NCBI GenBank assembly: GCA_043805435.1
Contig: JAZDHY010000053.1
Span: forward strand, 3,589-67,588
Direction of reading: 5' to 3'
Origin: JAEXOD01 sp043805435
Lineage (GTDB): Bacteria > Bacteroidota > Ignavibacteria > Ignavibacteriales > Melioribacteraceae
Length of the DNA stretch: 64,000 bases
Shown: piece after piece, positions 28,188-38,273 of the stretch
Position numbering within the stretch: the first letter of the stretch is position 1
Layout: each line of letters opens with the position of its first letter
Notes under the pieces: model-generated
Database searches by the model: none
Told to the model about the DNA's origin: nothing
The model's input: only the letters and a program-made list of their open reading frames with translations
Translations under genes and position numbers: made by a program

Positions 28188-31100
28188 TTACCCGTTTTCC
28201 CCTGTCAGTCGTGCAATTTGTAACAAATAAAACCGTAACAAATCCTGCTGTTTTGGGTTTAAGGCCTGCTCTTCAATTTTAATTATTCTTTCAACTTCTT
28301 TAAGTGCTTTAATAATATTTATTGGTACTTCAACCATTTCTTCGGAAACTGCCGATAAAAATTCAAAAGCTGCACTTAAAAATTGCTGCATGTTTTCATC
28401 GCCCGAAGATTTAAATACATTTGAAAAATCGGAGGGTATTTTTTTTCGTTTTGGAGAAAAAGGAAGTTCTTTTGTGCTGCTATTTGATGATAACGAATAT
28501 AAAGCAATAGCTAATTCAACAAAACTGGAAACACGCATAAAAACCGGTTTCTCAAGCAATGTCCATATTTTATTACGCCAATTATTAATTTCAATTGGCA
28601 TTAAAAGTAGTTTTTTAATTTCTTTTAACCAATTTATGTTTATATCTCCATTAATGGATTCTAAAAGTTTATTGTAATCTGTATTGTACAAATCGGGTTG
28701 TAATAAAACAGCCAAATCGGGACGTAACGTAGGCAATAAATCGGCAATAAACTTGCCTGAATCAAAAAAGTCCGTAACATTTAATCCATGCCGGCGTAAT
28801 AATTCTTTTTGGAATAAAACTAGATATTTATTTTGGGCATCTACATCTTCGCGTAAAGCCAGCAGTGCCGAATTACCTGCTTGAAAAGCCTTTTCCATTT
28901 TATTAATATACTTTAATTCGGTATCATGATAAATTCGTAAAGTATGCAATATTTCGTAAACGGGTAAATTTGGTAAAATTCTATCCTCAATTATTGCAGC
29001 CGAATCACCATCAGGAAAACTCAGCTGCATAAAGGCATCTAATGAGCGGAACATTCCCGAAGTTAACTGATTAATACCAAGTACTGTTGTTTGAGCCAAA
29101 TTATGCGAAATAGCACGCAATAAACTTCCATACCGAGAAAAAGGGATTGTTACGGCAATTTTTTCTAAAATCTTTTGACCTGCATCACCCGAAACACCTT
29201 GACCGGGGCGAATTGTAGGCCTGTCTCTTAAAGCCGGCGAAGTGCGGGCAATAAAATAAGAGATTATATGAATACCTACTATATCTTCATCTTTTCCGTA
29301 CAATATTTGCTTAAAGTTTTCGGTAAATATTGAAACAAATTTTTCAAACAATTCATCTTTTCTGCCAATTGTAAGTCTTTCAAGTTCTTTTAAACCGCGC
29401 GTTTTAAATTGCAGGCGGGTTTCGTTTAATGGTTCCCCAGCTCTTACAATTTCAGTTTCATAAAACTTTTGCGATTCTTTTACATGATATAATAATTGAG
29501 ATAATTCATTAACCGCAAGGTATCTTAATTTTTCCGATATACAGCTTTGGAAAGTTCTTAAGTCACCACCGGCAAAAACTCCAATTAAAGGAGTGGCAGC
29601 GTATTCGGTGCTTTTTTTTGTGGATTCCTTAAGATATATGGAAAATCTTTTTGTTGAATCTTTTGATTTAATAAAAGCCGGTTTACCAACAATAGGGGAA
29701 TAATATCCCCCTTGTCTCTGCATAGGTTCACCACTTCCCATTTTCATTCTAACTTTTCCAATTAAACCTTTTTCGGCCAGCCATAAGGTTAAATCGTATT
29801 TGGCTTCTTTGTATAAACTTCTGCCTGCTGTCTGCCCTACCTGCTGACTTAAATCGGAGCCTGCAACAAAAACTTCGGCAATAATTTCTGTAAATCTTTC
29901 GCTTGTATCTTGGTTAATTTTTCTGCTCTGGAACGAATATTCCCAAATTTTACTTAAATAATTTTTTAAGTTTTTAACAGCAACAATATCTTCAAATAAA
30001 GGAATTAACCAAATATTGGGGGTTATAACGGAATTATTTTCGCGTATGTTTTGCTCGCGCTGGGCGTGCATCTTTCTATCAAGCGAAATTAAAGCTTCCG
30101 GTTTGGATGACATACTAATCTGCAAAGCCATTACCATACCCGGGTTGCCGTATCTGCCCGATATTTCATTAATTTCGTGAATATTATGAACAGTAGTATC
30201 AATTGCAAACTGGTCTTGTGTGGTTATCATTTTTTGATGAATACGTGGTGTAATAATAAACCGTTTTAATAAGTCCTTATATAAACAGGCTTCTATAAAT
30301 AATTCGTGATTATTAATGTTATTTTTAATTTCCGGCAATAAAGTAGAAAGTGTTTTACGCAGCTGCTTATTTAGCGAAAAATAATATTCTAAAGTATTTT
30401 TACGCTGATTACGCAAAACAAGCATTTTGCTTTCCAAACTATCGTTATGTTTCCATAAAGATGTAATTGGATCTTTTGCTAAATGCAACTTCATTCCTAT
30501 TTTGCGTAGTTTGCCCGGTTTTAAATTATATGGTAAAATACCTCGTATTCTTTTTTCCAATTGGTGTGTAAGTGTTGTAATTTCACTTAACAAATTAGAA
30601 AAACGTTTATTTGTATCGGGCAGTTTTTCAATTTCAGAAACTAAATTTGCATTAATATTAATTGTATTATTCTGCTTTAATAATAATTGCACTAATTTAG
30701 CCTGACGTAAAACATTTTCAATCAATACTGCTGCTACTAAACTGTGTCCCTGACCTGAAGGACGATTGCTTCCATCCCAATCGCCCCAAAATGATACAAA
30801 AGTTTGGAAAGTTTCATTTGAATGAAGTTTGAAATAATTTTCAGCAGTTATAATTGCCTTAAGATCAAGCAATAATTCCGAAGGTTCTTCGGATGAAATA
30901 ATTGTTACATTTAATCCAATAAACTCTTTTATCAACTCATCGGCTGTTTTTTCAATTTGTTTAATGCCATTGTTTTTATGTTTTAGCAAATTTTCTATAA
31001 TTTGTTCAAATAAAAGTTCAACACGCAACGAATACATTTGTGTTGGATGAACAGTTCTATCATATAATCTTTGCTTAAAAACTTTTTCTCTTCTTTCAAT

Positions 31101-33806
31101 ATTATCTTTATAAAACTCTTTTTCAAGTGTTGCAATTAAACTTTTACCTTTATCGGCAAAAGCAATTTCTGCAAGTTCATTCATTATTGTAAGACGGTCA
31201 AAAAATCGAAGTTTAAATGACTTCAACCTTTCGGGCAAAAAATAGTTATTAAAATTATTTTCGTATTCTTTTATTTTAAGACTGCTTCTGTTTTTGGCAA
31301 AAAATGAATGTGCTTGAGTTGTACACTCTGCTATAATATTTTTTTCAATATTACCCCAAACATTATTGTAATCTTCAATTTTAAACAGTTTGTTTAAAAC
31401 AATTGGTTTAACTGTAAACTGTTTTTTATTATAATTAGCCTCTTCTTCGGCAATCATTCTATTTAAATCAATTAATACTCTTCTGGTTTTTTTTAATAAC
31501 ACTTCCGCATTATCCGTACCGCCAATTGTTAGCCTAAAAGTTTTCCTTCCTGTTTCAAATCCCTTTTCAGTACGCGCAAAGGTTGAAAGGGGCACAAGTC
31601 CAATTCCCTGTCGCGCCAAACCCGAAGCTAACCAGTCCAACGATAAACCGGCCGGTAATTTTTCAATTGTCATTTGAGGATACATACTTGCCTTTGGAGC
31701 AGTAATTTTTATTTCAAATTTATTTCTATCTTTGGGTAAAATTGAAACCGCCTCTTCCAAAGCATTCATTCTATTAAAAAATATTCTATTTCTTAAACTC
31801 CAATAGGCATTAGTATCTTCAACCTTATTTCTGTAAAACAAATAAGCTAAAAACATAGCCGCAAGATTAGGTTTAATAGGAGTATTTATTTTGTTAAATT
31901 TATCAACTAAATTTTCATCGCGTATTTCAGCAACCGTTAATCTGGCTCCCGCATAAGAATCTGTTTTTGATAACGAATGAATTGAAATAATATGTTTGGC
32001 ATTTTCACTTGTAATGTAACCGAAAGCAGTTAATTCATCAGAAAGCTGACGCAATGTTTTTATTTCAATTAGTGTTTCAATTGGTGCAACGTTTTGATAT
32101 GACAAATCATCAATAACATTAATATTTCTTTCAAGCAGCCATATTAATAAACGTTTTAATTCGGATTTATCAAATTCCTGTCCGGTGGCGTTATGGGGAT
32201 TATTTATTGCAACCGCTCCGTAATTTTTCCAATTTGTATCATTTATAATTTTTTCGTTAACCAAATTTATTATTGCATCAACGTCAAGCTGGAATTTATC
32301 GGTCAAAGGTACTACAAAAACATTGGGAAAACAGTGTTCATAAGTCCAGCTTAAATCGGGAATAACAACTTCATCAATACCGCAATGAAATCCTAAAATT
32401 CCAAGGGCAGTACGCGAAGAACCGCTAACCACACAACAATTTTCAATATTATATTCAGGATGATGTTTAATAAAGGAAAACAAAAAACTATTCCTTAACT
32501 CGTTAATCCATTCAATAGAATTTATATTTTTAACAAGTTCATTTAATAATTCAAAAGAATCCGTTTCGGCAAATTTATCAAACGTAAAAAACGAACTAAG
32601 ATGTTCCGATTTATTTGCAATACTGTTTTCAATTTTAGTTATTTTATTAATAAATTCATCAATAAATTCCGTTTTATTATTAATAATTGTATTTAGTTTG
32701 TTTTCAAATTTAACTGAATAAGATTCCAATAAATTATTTTTTAATATCGGAAAAGAAGAACTTTCAAAAGCAGGTTCAATAATAATTCTATTTTGTAATT
32801 TGATATTTTTGTTATCAATTAAGTTTTCTTTCAAAATATATGAAAGTAATTCCACTTCGCTTGCTGACGGTGTTCCCTTAAGTTGAAATTGCATGGTTTC
32901 AATTACTTTAATTAAATCGGCATTACCGGCAATAAAAACGGTTGCAAGGTCTTTTAATAAAGGTGAAAATATTCCGGCTGTTAAAAATCTTAATACTCTA
33001 TTTTCCATCTTTGCTTCACGGGCAAGCGAAAGATGATTTGGGGCATCATCTACTTCAACAAAAAATAATGGATGCTTTAAACTTAATTCGCGTAAAATTC
33101 TACGAGTTTTTTCTTTAGTGTTTTTGCCAAGTATTAAAAATACGGGCGTTTTGTTGGTGCTATCAAAAAAATTTATTAACTGTTGTAAAAAATCTTTTTC
33201 TTCAATCGGCAGTTTTTCAATAATCAAGTTTGGAAAGGATAACAAATGTTCAGGTAAAGTATAAGAATATAAAAATATTTTAATCGGTTTGGTAATTAAA
33301 TAATTATTTAACGAATGCAATAAAAGACGTAATGCTTCATCTATTCCACCCGAGCTTAAAATAATTTCTCGCCTTCCGCTGGTTTCACCCAAATCGTACG
33401 ATAACGGTTCCTGTTGGTCTTTAATTAGCCAATTAACAAATGATTTTATAAGAAAATTAGGATCTTTTTTATTAAACCCGCCTCGGGGCATATAAGGAGC
33501 ACTTTTTTTTATAAGATTAAGAATAAATTCCAGTTTGGTTTTATCACATTTGTCATGTCCAAGTTTTTCGATAAATAATTCAAGTTTGTCTTCGGATAAA
33601 TCTTCATTTTTAATATCAATACCAACAGCCAAACGTAAATAAGCAGAAGATAAACTTATATCTTGGGCCGGATTACCAATGTGAAAATTAACCCTTTCTT
33701 CAACAGGCACATTTGAAGATGCAGTTGCTTCACTTACTTCCGAAACTTTTGCTGCCTTTATTGGTTTCAGTTTAAAATATTCTAAAAAATCGGTTTGTTT
33801 TGTCAT
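28188..33806 (-). CDS. Giant fusion: pseudo-aminotransferase, PLP aminotransferase and PEP-carboxylase-like domain
   Basis: A 1872-residue protein. Residues about 50-400 resemble a fold-type I aminotransferase without a recognisable PLP lysine. Residues about 430-800 are a class I/II aminotransferase with NNPHNATG, SIHSLSKTDSYAG (PLP Lys614) and TFRLTIGG (carboxylate-binding Arg). Residues about 840-1872 look like a divergent PEP carboxylase: TVHPTQ (His920, as TAHPTE), WGDWDGSNRPS (about 1007, as GGDRDGNP), IPLFED (Glu1272, Mg ligand), AGSDLSQQ (Asp1318) and GSGEPMQRQGG (about 1355). The spacing of these residues follows E. coli PEPC (138, 506, 543, 581-587) closely, but the Lys of SDSxKD is Gln and the Arg-Gly loop is altered. 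If active, PEP could be turned to oxaloacetate and then aspartate; this is inference. The SPFH gene lies 21 nt upstream in the same operon. Confidence 0.75.
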   Translation of the reverse strand: MTKQTDFLEYFKLKPIKAAKVSEVSEATASSNVPVEERVNFHIGNPAQDISLSSAYLRLAVGIDIKNEDLSEDKLELFIEKLGHDKCDKTKLEFILNLIKKSAPYMPRGGFNKKDPNFLIKSFVNWLIKDQQEPLSYDLGETSGRREIILSSGGIDEALRLLLHSLNNYLITKPIKIFLYSYTLPEHLLSFPNLIIEKLPIEEKDFLQQLINFFDSTNKTPVFLILGKNTKEKTRRILRELSLKHPLFFVEVDDAPNHLSLAREAKMENRVLRFLTAGIFSPLLKDLATVFIAGNADLIKVIETMQFQLKGTPSASEVELLSYILKENLIDNKNIKLQNRIIIEPAFESSSFPILKNNLLESYSVKFENKLNTIINNKTEFIDEFINKITKIENSIANKSEHLSSFFTFDKFAETDSFELLNELVKNINSIEWINELRNSFLFSFIKHHPEYNIENCCVVSGSSRTALGILGFHCGIDEVVIPDLSWTYEHCFPNVFVVPLTDKFQLDVDAIINLVNEKIINDTNWKNYGAVAINNPHNATGQEFDKSELKRLLIWLLERNINVIDDLSYQNVAPIETLIEIKTLRQLSDELTAFGYITSENAKHIISIHSLSKTDSYAGARLTVAEIRDENLVDKFNKINTPIKPNLAAMFLAYLFYRNKVEDTNAYWSLRNRIFFNRMNALEEAVSILPKDRNKFEIKITAPKASMYPQMTIEKLPAGLSLDWLASGLARQGIGLVPLSTFARTEKGFETGRKTFRLTIGGTDNAEVLLKKTRRVLIDLNRMIAEEEANYNKKQFTVKPIVLNKLFKIEDYNNVWGNIEKNIIAECTTQAHSFFAKNRSSLKIKEYENNFNNYFLPERLKSFKLRFFDRLTIMNELAEIAFADKGKSLIATLEKEFYKDNIERREKVFKQRLYDRTVHPTQMYSLRVELLFEQIIENLLKHKNNGIKQIEKTADELIKEFIGLNVTIISSEEPSELLLDLKAIITAENYFKLHSNETFQTFVSFWGDWDGSNRPSGQGHSLVAAVLIENVLRQAKLVQLLLKQNNTININANLVSEIEKLPDTNKRFSNLLSEITTLTHQLEKRIRGILPYNLKPGKLRKIGMKLHLAKDPITSLWKHNDSLESKMLVLRNQRKNTLEYYFSLNKQLRKTLSTLLPEIKNNINNHELFIEACLYKDLLKRFIITPRIHQKMITTQDQFAIDTTVHNIHEINEISGRYGNPGMVMALQISMSSKPEALISLDRKMHAQREQNIRENNSVITPNIWLIPLFEDIVAVKNLKNYLSKIWEYSFQSRKINQDTSERFTEIIAEVFVAGSDLSQQVGQTAGRSLYKEAKYDLTLWLAEKGLIGKVRMKMGSGEPMQRQGGYYSPIVGKPAFIKSKDSTKRFSIYLKESTKKSTEYAATPLIGVFAGGDLRTFQSCISEKLRYLAVNELSQLLYHVKESQKFYETEIVRAGEPLNETRLQFKTRGLKELERLTIGRKDELFEKFVSIFTENFKQILYGKDEDIVGIHIISYFIARTSPALRDRPTIRPGQGVSGDAGQKILEKIAVTIPFSRYGSLLRAISHNLAQTTVLGINQLTSGMFRSLDAFMQLSFPDGDSAAIIEDRILPNLPVYEILHTLRIYHDTELKYINKMEKAFQAGNSALLALREDVDAQNKYLVLFQKELLRRHGLNVTDFFDSGKFIADLLPTLRPDLAVLLQPDLYNTDYNKLLESINGDININWLKEIKKLLLMPIEINNWRNKIWTLLEKPVFMRVSSFVELAIALYSLSSNSSTKELPFSPKRKKIPSDFSNVFKSSGDENMQQFLSAAFEFLSAVSEEMVEVPINIIKALKEVERIIKIEEQALNPKQQDLLRFYLLQIARLTGENG

Positions 33807-33827
33807 TTTTAAGATTTACACAAGATA

Positions 33828-34805
33828 TTATTTGTTCTTTTCGTCAGAATTTTGTGATGTTTTAGTAACAGCATTTTGTAAAAAAGATTGAAACATTCCT
33901 ATTAAATCAATTCCTTGCGAAACTTCGTTTGGAGAAAGAGATACAATTGTTCTTGCATTTTTTAACGACTGGCTTGCCTCCGCCAAACGTGCAGCCTGTG
34001 GAGTGAGCATTAATAGTTCAGGATTATTTTTCAACAATTCCAGTTCTTTACTTTCGTATTCAAGCAGCATTTTTTTCCTTTGTAATTCATCTTCCATACG
34101 TTTATTGGCTATAGACGATTCTTTTTCCAATTCCGATTTTTTTAACTCGTATTTTTTAAGTGCTAATTCATTTTCCATTTTAGCAATTTCTTCGTCCGCT
34201 TTTAATTTTGTTTTAGCAGCAGCAATTCGGGCTTTTTGATTTAACAATTCTGTTTGTTCTATAATACGTGCCGATTCCTGCTGGCGCATTGCGTCCGAAA
34301 TTTTAGTATCCATCGCTTCAAAAGATTGAATTGTTAAAGAAATAATTTCAAGTCCAAGTTTTTGACTGCTTGAATTGGCATTACCTTTTAAGTGGTTATG
34401 AATTTTTTCGGATGATAAATCCTCTATTTCAAAATTTTCGGTAAATTCCTTTACTAAACTTTGAAGAATCGTTTCCAATTCTTTTACAGATTTTGAAACT
34501 GCATTTATATTCCAACCGCCAACCTTAATTAATGCCGGTATATTTTGTAATGAAGCGGCTACCGTTACTGATAATTTTATTTTTATATCAAGATTACCTT
34601 TTGCGGCAGCTTCAATAGTCTGCTGAGAGGAAAAAGTAGTGTTCGGTAAAGCTAAACTAAAATGACGTGGATAATAACGGCTTTTACGCAGCTTTATCTC
34701 TTCATTTGCTTCATAAAGAATAAGATGATCCGGCTTTCGCAATCTGTATTCAAAAGCAAATAATACAACTATTAAAAGTATAAAAACACCCGCAATAATC
34801 AACAT
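33828..34805 (-). CDS. SPFH/band-7 membrane protein
   Basis: A 325-residue protein with an N-terminal membrane helix (1-19, LIIAGVFILLIVVLFAF), an SPFH-type domain (about 45-170; IKIKLSVTVAASLQNIPALIKVGG) and a long charged coiled coil (about 170-265) rich in Glu, Lys and Ala, then a C-terminal tail. This is the flotillin/stomatin layout: a membrane-bound oligomeric scaffold. AGGAGT lies 6 nt before the ATG. It is the first gene of a pair with the giant fusion protein, which suggests that the fusion is organised at the membrane, though that is speculative. Confidence 0.8.
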   Translation of the reverse strand: MLIIAGVFILLIVVLFAFEYRLRKPDHLILYEANEEIKLRKSRYYPRHFSLALPNTTFSSQQTIEAAAKGNLDIKIKLSVTVAASLQNIPALIKVGGWNINAVSKSVKELETILQSLVKEFTENFEIEDLSSEKIHNHLKGNANSSSQKLGLEIISLTIQSFEAMDTKISDAMRQQESARIIEQTELLNQKARIAAAKTKLKADEEIAKMENELALKKYELKKSELEKESSIANKRMEDELQRKKMLLEYESKELELLKNNPELLMLTPQAARLAEASQSLKNARTIVSLSPNEVSQGIDLIGMFQSFLQNAVTKTSQNSDEKNK

Positions 34806-35220
34806 GGTATAACTCCTGATTTATCGTTTCCAAAAACTTAAATATTATAACATATTATGTTAAAAACCATAAATAAAAATTTATGGTATATAATCACTTA
34901 ATCTTTTAAATTATTTTTGTATTTAGCCTTTAGTATTTAAACTAAAAAATTAATTGCCAAAAATATTTATTTTCTATGCGTCCGGGGTTTTTTTATAAAT
35001 GGACGTTTTGCTGTTAGATTATATATGCAAATATACGAATAAATTTCCATTTCAGCCACAAAATAGGACTTTCGATTTGTAAAACAAGTATAAATAGTCT
35101 GCCTAAAAATATAAGTTTCATTATTTTTTATATTGCTGCTAAAACCAATAATTTTTGACAAATTTATCGGTTTTAGTTACAGCAGAAATACATTTCCCAT
35201 ATTTACATCAATAATTCTTA
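34806..35220. other. Intergenic region with nothing assignable
   Basis: AT-rich DNA between two minus-strand genes. It contains the end of the ilv-leu transcript, but no clear terminator hairpin is seen. A 64-codon minus-strand frame at 34967-35161 lacks a ribosome binding site and any recognisable domain. Confidence 0.5.
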
Positions 35221-36183
35221 TTAAACAGCTTCCGCATTTTCGTTTAACTCAACTTCGTTAGACGAATAAACATAATCCAGCCAAGTATCATATTTTGGAT
35301 TTTTACCATGGATAACATCCGAATAAGCCTTTTGCAGATTTGCACAAACAGCACCGGTTTTTCCGTTCCCAATTTTTCTGTAATCAATTTCGCTTAGTGC
35401 TATAACTTCTGCCGCCGTACCCGTTACAAAAACTTCATCAGCAATATATAACTGGTCGCGTGAAATTGTCTCTTCAACAACTTTATATCCCATATCACGC
35501 GCAATTGTAATAATAGAATCACGAGTAAAACCCTCTAATACTCCATTTTTGGGAGTTGTGGATATAACATTATTACGGACAACAAAAATATTTTCACCGG
35601 TACATTCCGATACATTGCCATAAGGATCCAGCATTATTGCTTCGTCAAAACCGCCTTTTACACTTTCGCTTTTTGCTAAAACAGAATTAACATAGTTACC
35701 TGCAATTTTGCCTTTAGTCATCATTATGTTAGGGTGGTGACGTGGAAAAGAAGCAACGTTGGCACGTATTCCGTTTTTAAGTGCCTGCTCGCCAAGGTAA
35801 TTTGTCCATTTCCAAACCGCAATACCAACTTCAACTCCAATATTAACAGTGGAAAGACTCCATCCTCCCTCTTTAATATAAATTAACGGACGTATGTAGC
35901 ATTCATCCATTTTATTAATTTTAATCAATTCTAAAGATGCATCGTATAATTCGTTAAACGAATATGGAAGTTCACTTATTCCTAAAATATGCGCACTTTG
36001 ATGCAATCGTTTTAAATGGTCTTTTAATCTAAATACTGCCGGCCCGTTTGGTGTTGAATATGAACGAATACCTTCAAATAATGATGTACCATAGTGTAAT
36101 GAACTTGTTAAAAAATGAATCTTAGCATCCTGAAAAGGAACCATTTTCCCTTCCATCCAAATAAAGTCCGATTCAAACGGCAT
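35221..36183 (-). CDS. ilvE: Branched-chain amino acid aminotransferase
   Basis: A 320-residue fold-type IV PLP enzyme that makes valine, leucine and isoleucine from their 2-oxo acids and glutamate. Family motifs: SLHYGTSLFEGIRSY, TKGKIAGNYVNS (PLP lysine in KGKIAGN), EAIMLDPYGNVSECTGENIFVV and GVLEGFTRDSI. CAGGAG lies just before the ATG. It is the last gene of the ilv-leu operon, separated from leuD by 181 nt, the largest gap in the cluster, so an internal promoter is possible. Confidence 0.95.
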   Translation of the reverse strand: MPFESDFIWMEGKMVPFQDAKIHFLTSSLHYGTSLFEGIRSYSTPNGPAVFRLKDHLKRLHQSAHILGISELPYSFNELYDASLELIKINKMDECYIRPLIYIKEGGWSLSTVNIGVEVGIAVWKWTNYLGEQALKNGIRANVASFPRHHPNIMMTKGKIAGNYVNSVLAKSESVKGGFDEAIMLDPYGNVSECTGENIFVVRNNVISTTPKNGVLEGFTRDSIITIARDMGYKVVEETISRDQLYIADEVFVTGTAAEVIALSEIDYRKIGNGKTGAVCANLQKAYSDVIHGKNPKYDTWLDYVYSSNEVELNENAEAV

Positions 36184-36364
36184 TGTAACTCCTGAATTAT
36201 AAATAATTTGTATTGTGTTTGTTAATTAAGTTCTATTTCTAAAATACTGCTACACAACTCTGCCATGCTGATTGTTTGGGAAGATATTTAGGTTGCAAAT
36301 ATGGGCAAGTTTTCTAACTTAACAATAGTTTCCCTTTATTCAGCCTTGCATTCATTTCCCTATT

Positions 36365-36925
36365 TTAAACAATCATCCCCGTTTTTCGGGCGTATTCAAA
36401 AATACCACCTTGTTCAACTATTGGCAAAACGGATCCTAGCGGTTTTAATTTATATTGTACATTAGTGGATAGATTATTTACAAAATTATTTTCCAAATTT
36501 ACTTCAAGCAGATCTCCGGTAGCTATTATTCTCGAAAGGTCTTCACTTGATTCGTATGGAACCAAAAAGCCGCCGTCAACCGCATTGCGAAAAAATATTC
36601 GCGCATACGAATTTGCAATAACTACCTTTACTCCGGCTTTATTTAATGCAAAAGGAGCATGTTCGCGCGATGAACCGCAGCCAAAATTATTTCCGCCAAT
36701 TACTATTTCAAATTCCGATTTAATTTCCTCCCCTTTAATAAACGGAATATTCCCAAATGGCAAACCCGATGAACCGACAGGAACGGCAGATAAAGCAAAG
36801 TGTCCATATTTATTTGATTCTTCTTTTTCTGTTAAACTATACACAAGATGTTCGGCCGGAATTATCTGGTCCGTATCAATATTATTACCCAAAACAAAAG
36901 CTTTTCCGGTAATTTGTTTATTCAT
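36365..36925 (-). CDS. leuD: 3-Isopropylmalate dehydratase small subunit
   Basis: A 186-residue swivelling-domain subunit of isopropylmalate isomerase. Motifs: GNNIDTDQIIPAEHL, GGNNFGCGSSREHAP and ANSYARIFFRNAVDGG. The start at 36925 has GGAGAG upstream (CTGGAGAGAAAAATG); the frame extends upstream to 36949 but those residues lack similarity. It lies 44 nt after leuC. Confidence 0.95.
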   Translation of the reverse strand: MNKQITGKAFVLGNNIDTDQIIPAEHLVYSLTEKEESNKYGHFALSAVPVGSSGLPFGNIPFIKGEEIKSEFEIVIGGNNFGCGSSREHAPFALNKAGVKVVIANSYARIFFRNAVDGGFLVPYESSEDLSRIIATGDLLEVNLENNFVNNLSTNVQYKLKPLGSVLPIVEQGGIFEYARKTGMIV

Positions 36926-36969
36926 TTTTCTCTCCAGTATAAAAAACAATAATCATATCAAATTAAAAA

Positions 36970-38265
36970 TTATAAAAAATCTCTTGGATCGGTGATAAAG
37001 CCGTTTATTGCAGAGGCGGCAACGGTTAACGGAGAAGCCAAATATACTTCCGAACTTTTACTGCCCATTCTTCCGGGAAAATTTCTGTTTGTTGTAGAAA
37101 TCACAACGTCCTTATCAACCGCTCTGCCAAAAGTATCATCAGGGCCGCCTAAACATGCAGCACACGATGATTCAGCAATTTTACATCCCGCCTCCTCAAA
37201 TATGCTTTTTAATGTTTTTCCTTTATATTCTTCAATTTCCAATTGTTGTGCAGTTAAAACACTTGCCGGTACAATAAAAGTAGGAACTTTTGTTTGCCTG
37301 CCAAACAATATTTGCGCAGCATATCTAAAATCGGTTATCTTTCCGCCCGTACAGGAGCCTATATAACATTTAGTTAATTTTGTACCTGCCACATTTTTAA
37401 CAGTATCTTTATTATCAGGGCTATGAGGTTTGGCAACTAAAGGTTCCATTGTTTCTACATTGTATTCGTATTTGCCAAAATACTCGGCATCATCATCGCT
37501 GGCAAAAATTTCAAACGGTTTAGCAGTCCTTTGTTTTACATAATCAATAGTTTTTTCGTCTGCTGCAATTATACCGTTCATTCCACCGGCTTCAATAGCC
37601 ATATTGGTAAGTGTCATTCTTTCTTCCATACACAAATCATAAACAGATTGACCTGTAAACTCCATAGCTCTATAAGTAGCACCATCGGTTGTAATATCAC
37701 CAAGTATCTGCAATATTAAATCTTTTGCAGTCAAATAATTTGGCATTTTACCGGTAAAAGTAAACTTAATTGATTCCGGTACTTTTTCCCAAATTTTGCC
37801 GGTTCCCAATATAAATGCTGCATCAGTATTACCCACTCCGGTTGCAAACATACCAAAGGCACCCGACGTACAGGTATGAGAATCCGTGCCAAACAATACT
37901 GTTCCGGGCAAATTAAATCCTTCTTCCGCAAGTGCAATATGGCAAACTCCCTTATATCTATCAGTACCAACATCATAATAGTTATTAAGTTTTTGTTCCT
38001 TTGCAAACTCTCTTAAAATTTCAACATTTCGGTTTGCATGTTTATTGTTTGTAAAAATATAGTGATCCGGGAATATAACAAGTTTATCTTTATCCCATAT
38101 TTTTGCATTTTCACCAAATTCATTTTTCCATATTCCAATTGTCGGTGGTCCGCATACGTCATGTGTCATAAGAATATCAACATTCAACCAAATGCTTTCA
38201 CCCGGAGTTATAGTTGTTTGTCCCGCTGCTTTGGCAAGGATCTTTTCAGTAATCGTTTTTCCCAT
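36970..38265 (-). CDS. leuC: 3-Isopropylmalate dehydratase large subunit
   Basis: A 431-residue aconitase-family subunit that isomerises 2- to 3-isopropylmalate with LeuD. It has the short (archaeal-type, about 420-430 residues) form rather than the 460-470-residue enterobacterial form. Cluster cysteines are seen in CYIGSCTGGKITDFRYA and SSCAACLGG; substrate residues in GTDSHTCTSGAFG. Two tandem ATGs exist; the second (38265) is better spaced from the AGGA that overlaps the leuA stop. Confidence 0.94.
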   Translation of the reverse strand: MGKTITEKILAKAAGQTTITPGESIWLNVDILMTHDVCGPPTIGIWKNEFGENAKIWDKDKLVIFPDHYIFTNNKHANRNVEILREFAKEQKLNNYYDVGTDRYKGVCHIALAEEGFNLPGTVLFGTDSHTCTSGAFGMFATGVGNTDAAFILGTGKIWEKVPESIKFTFTGKMPNYLTAKDLILQILGDITTDGATYRAMEFTGQSVYDLCMEERMTLTNMAIEAGGMNGIIAADEKTIDYVKQRTAKPFEIFASDDDAEYFGKYEYNVETMEPLVAKPHSPDNKDTVKNVAGTKLTKCYIGSCTGGKITDFRYAAQILFGRQTKVPTFIVPASVLTAQQLEIEEYKGKTLKSIFEEAGCKIAESSCAACLGGPDDTFGRAVDKDVVISTTNRNFPGRMGSKSSEVYLASPLTVAASAINGFITDPRDFL

Positions 38266-38273
38266 CATAAATC

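Noticed and set aside
34967..35161. 64-codon minus-strand frame between the SPFH and ilvE genes
   Set aside because: No Shine-Dalgarno site, no recognisable feature, poor composition for a gene.
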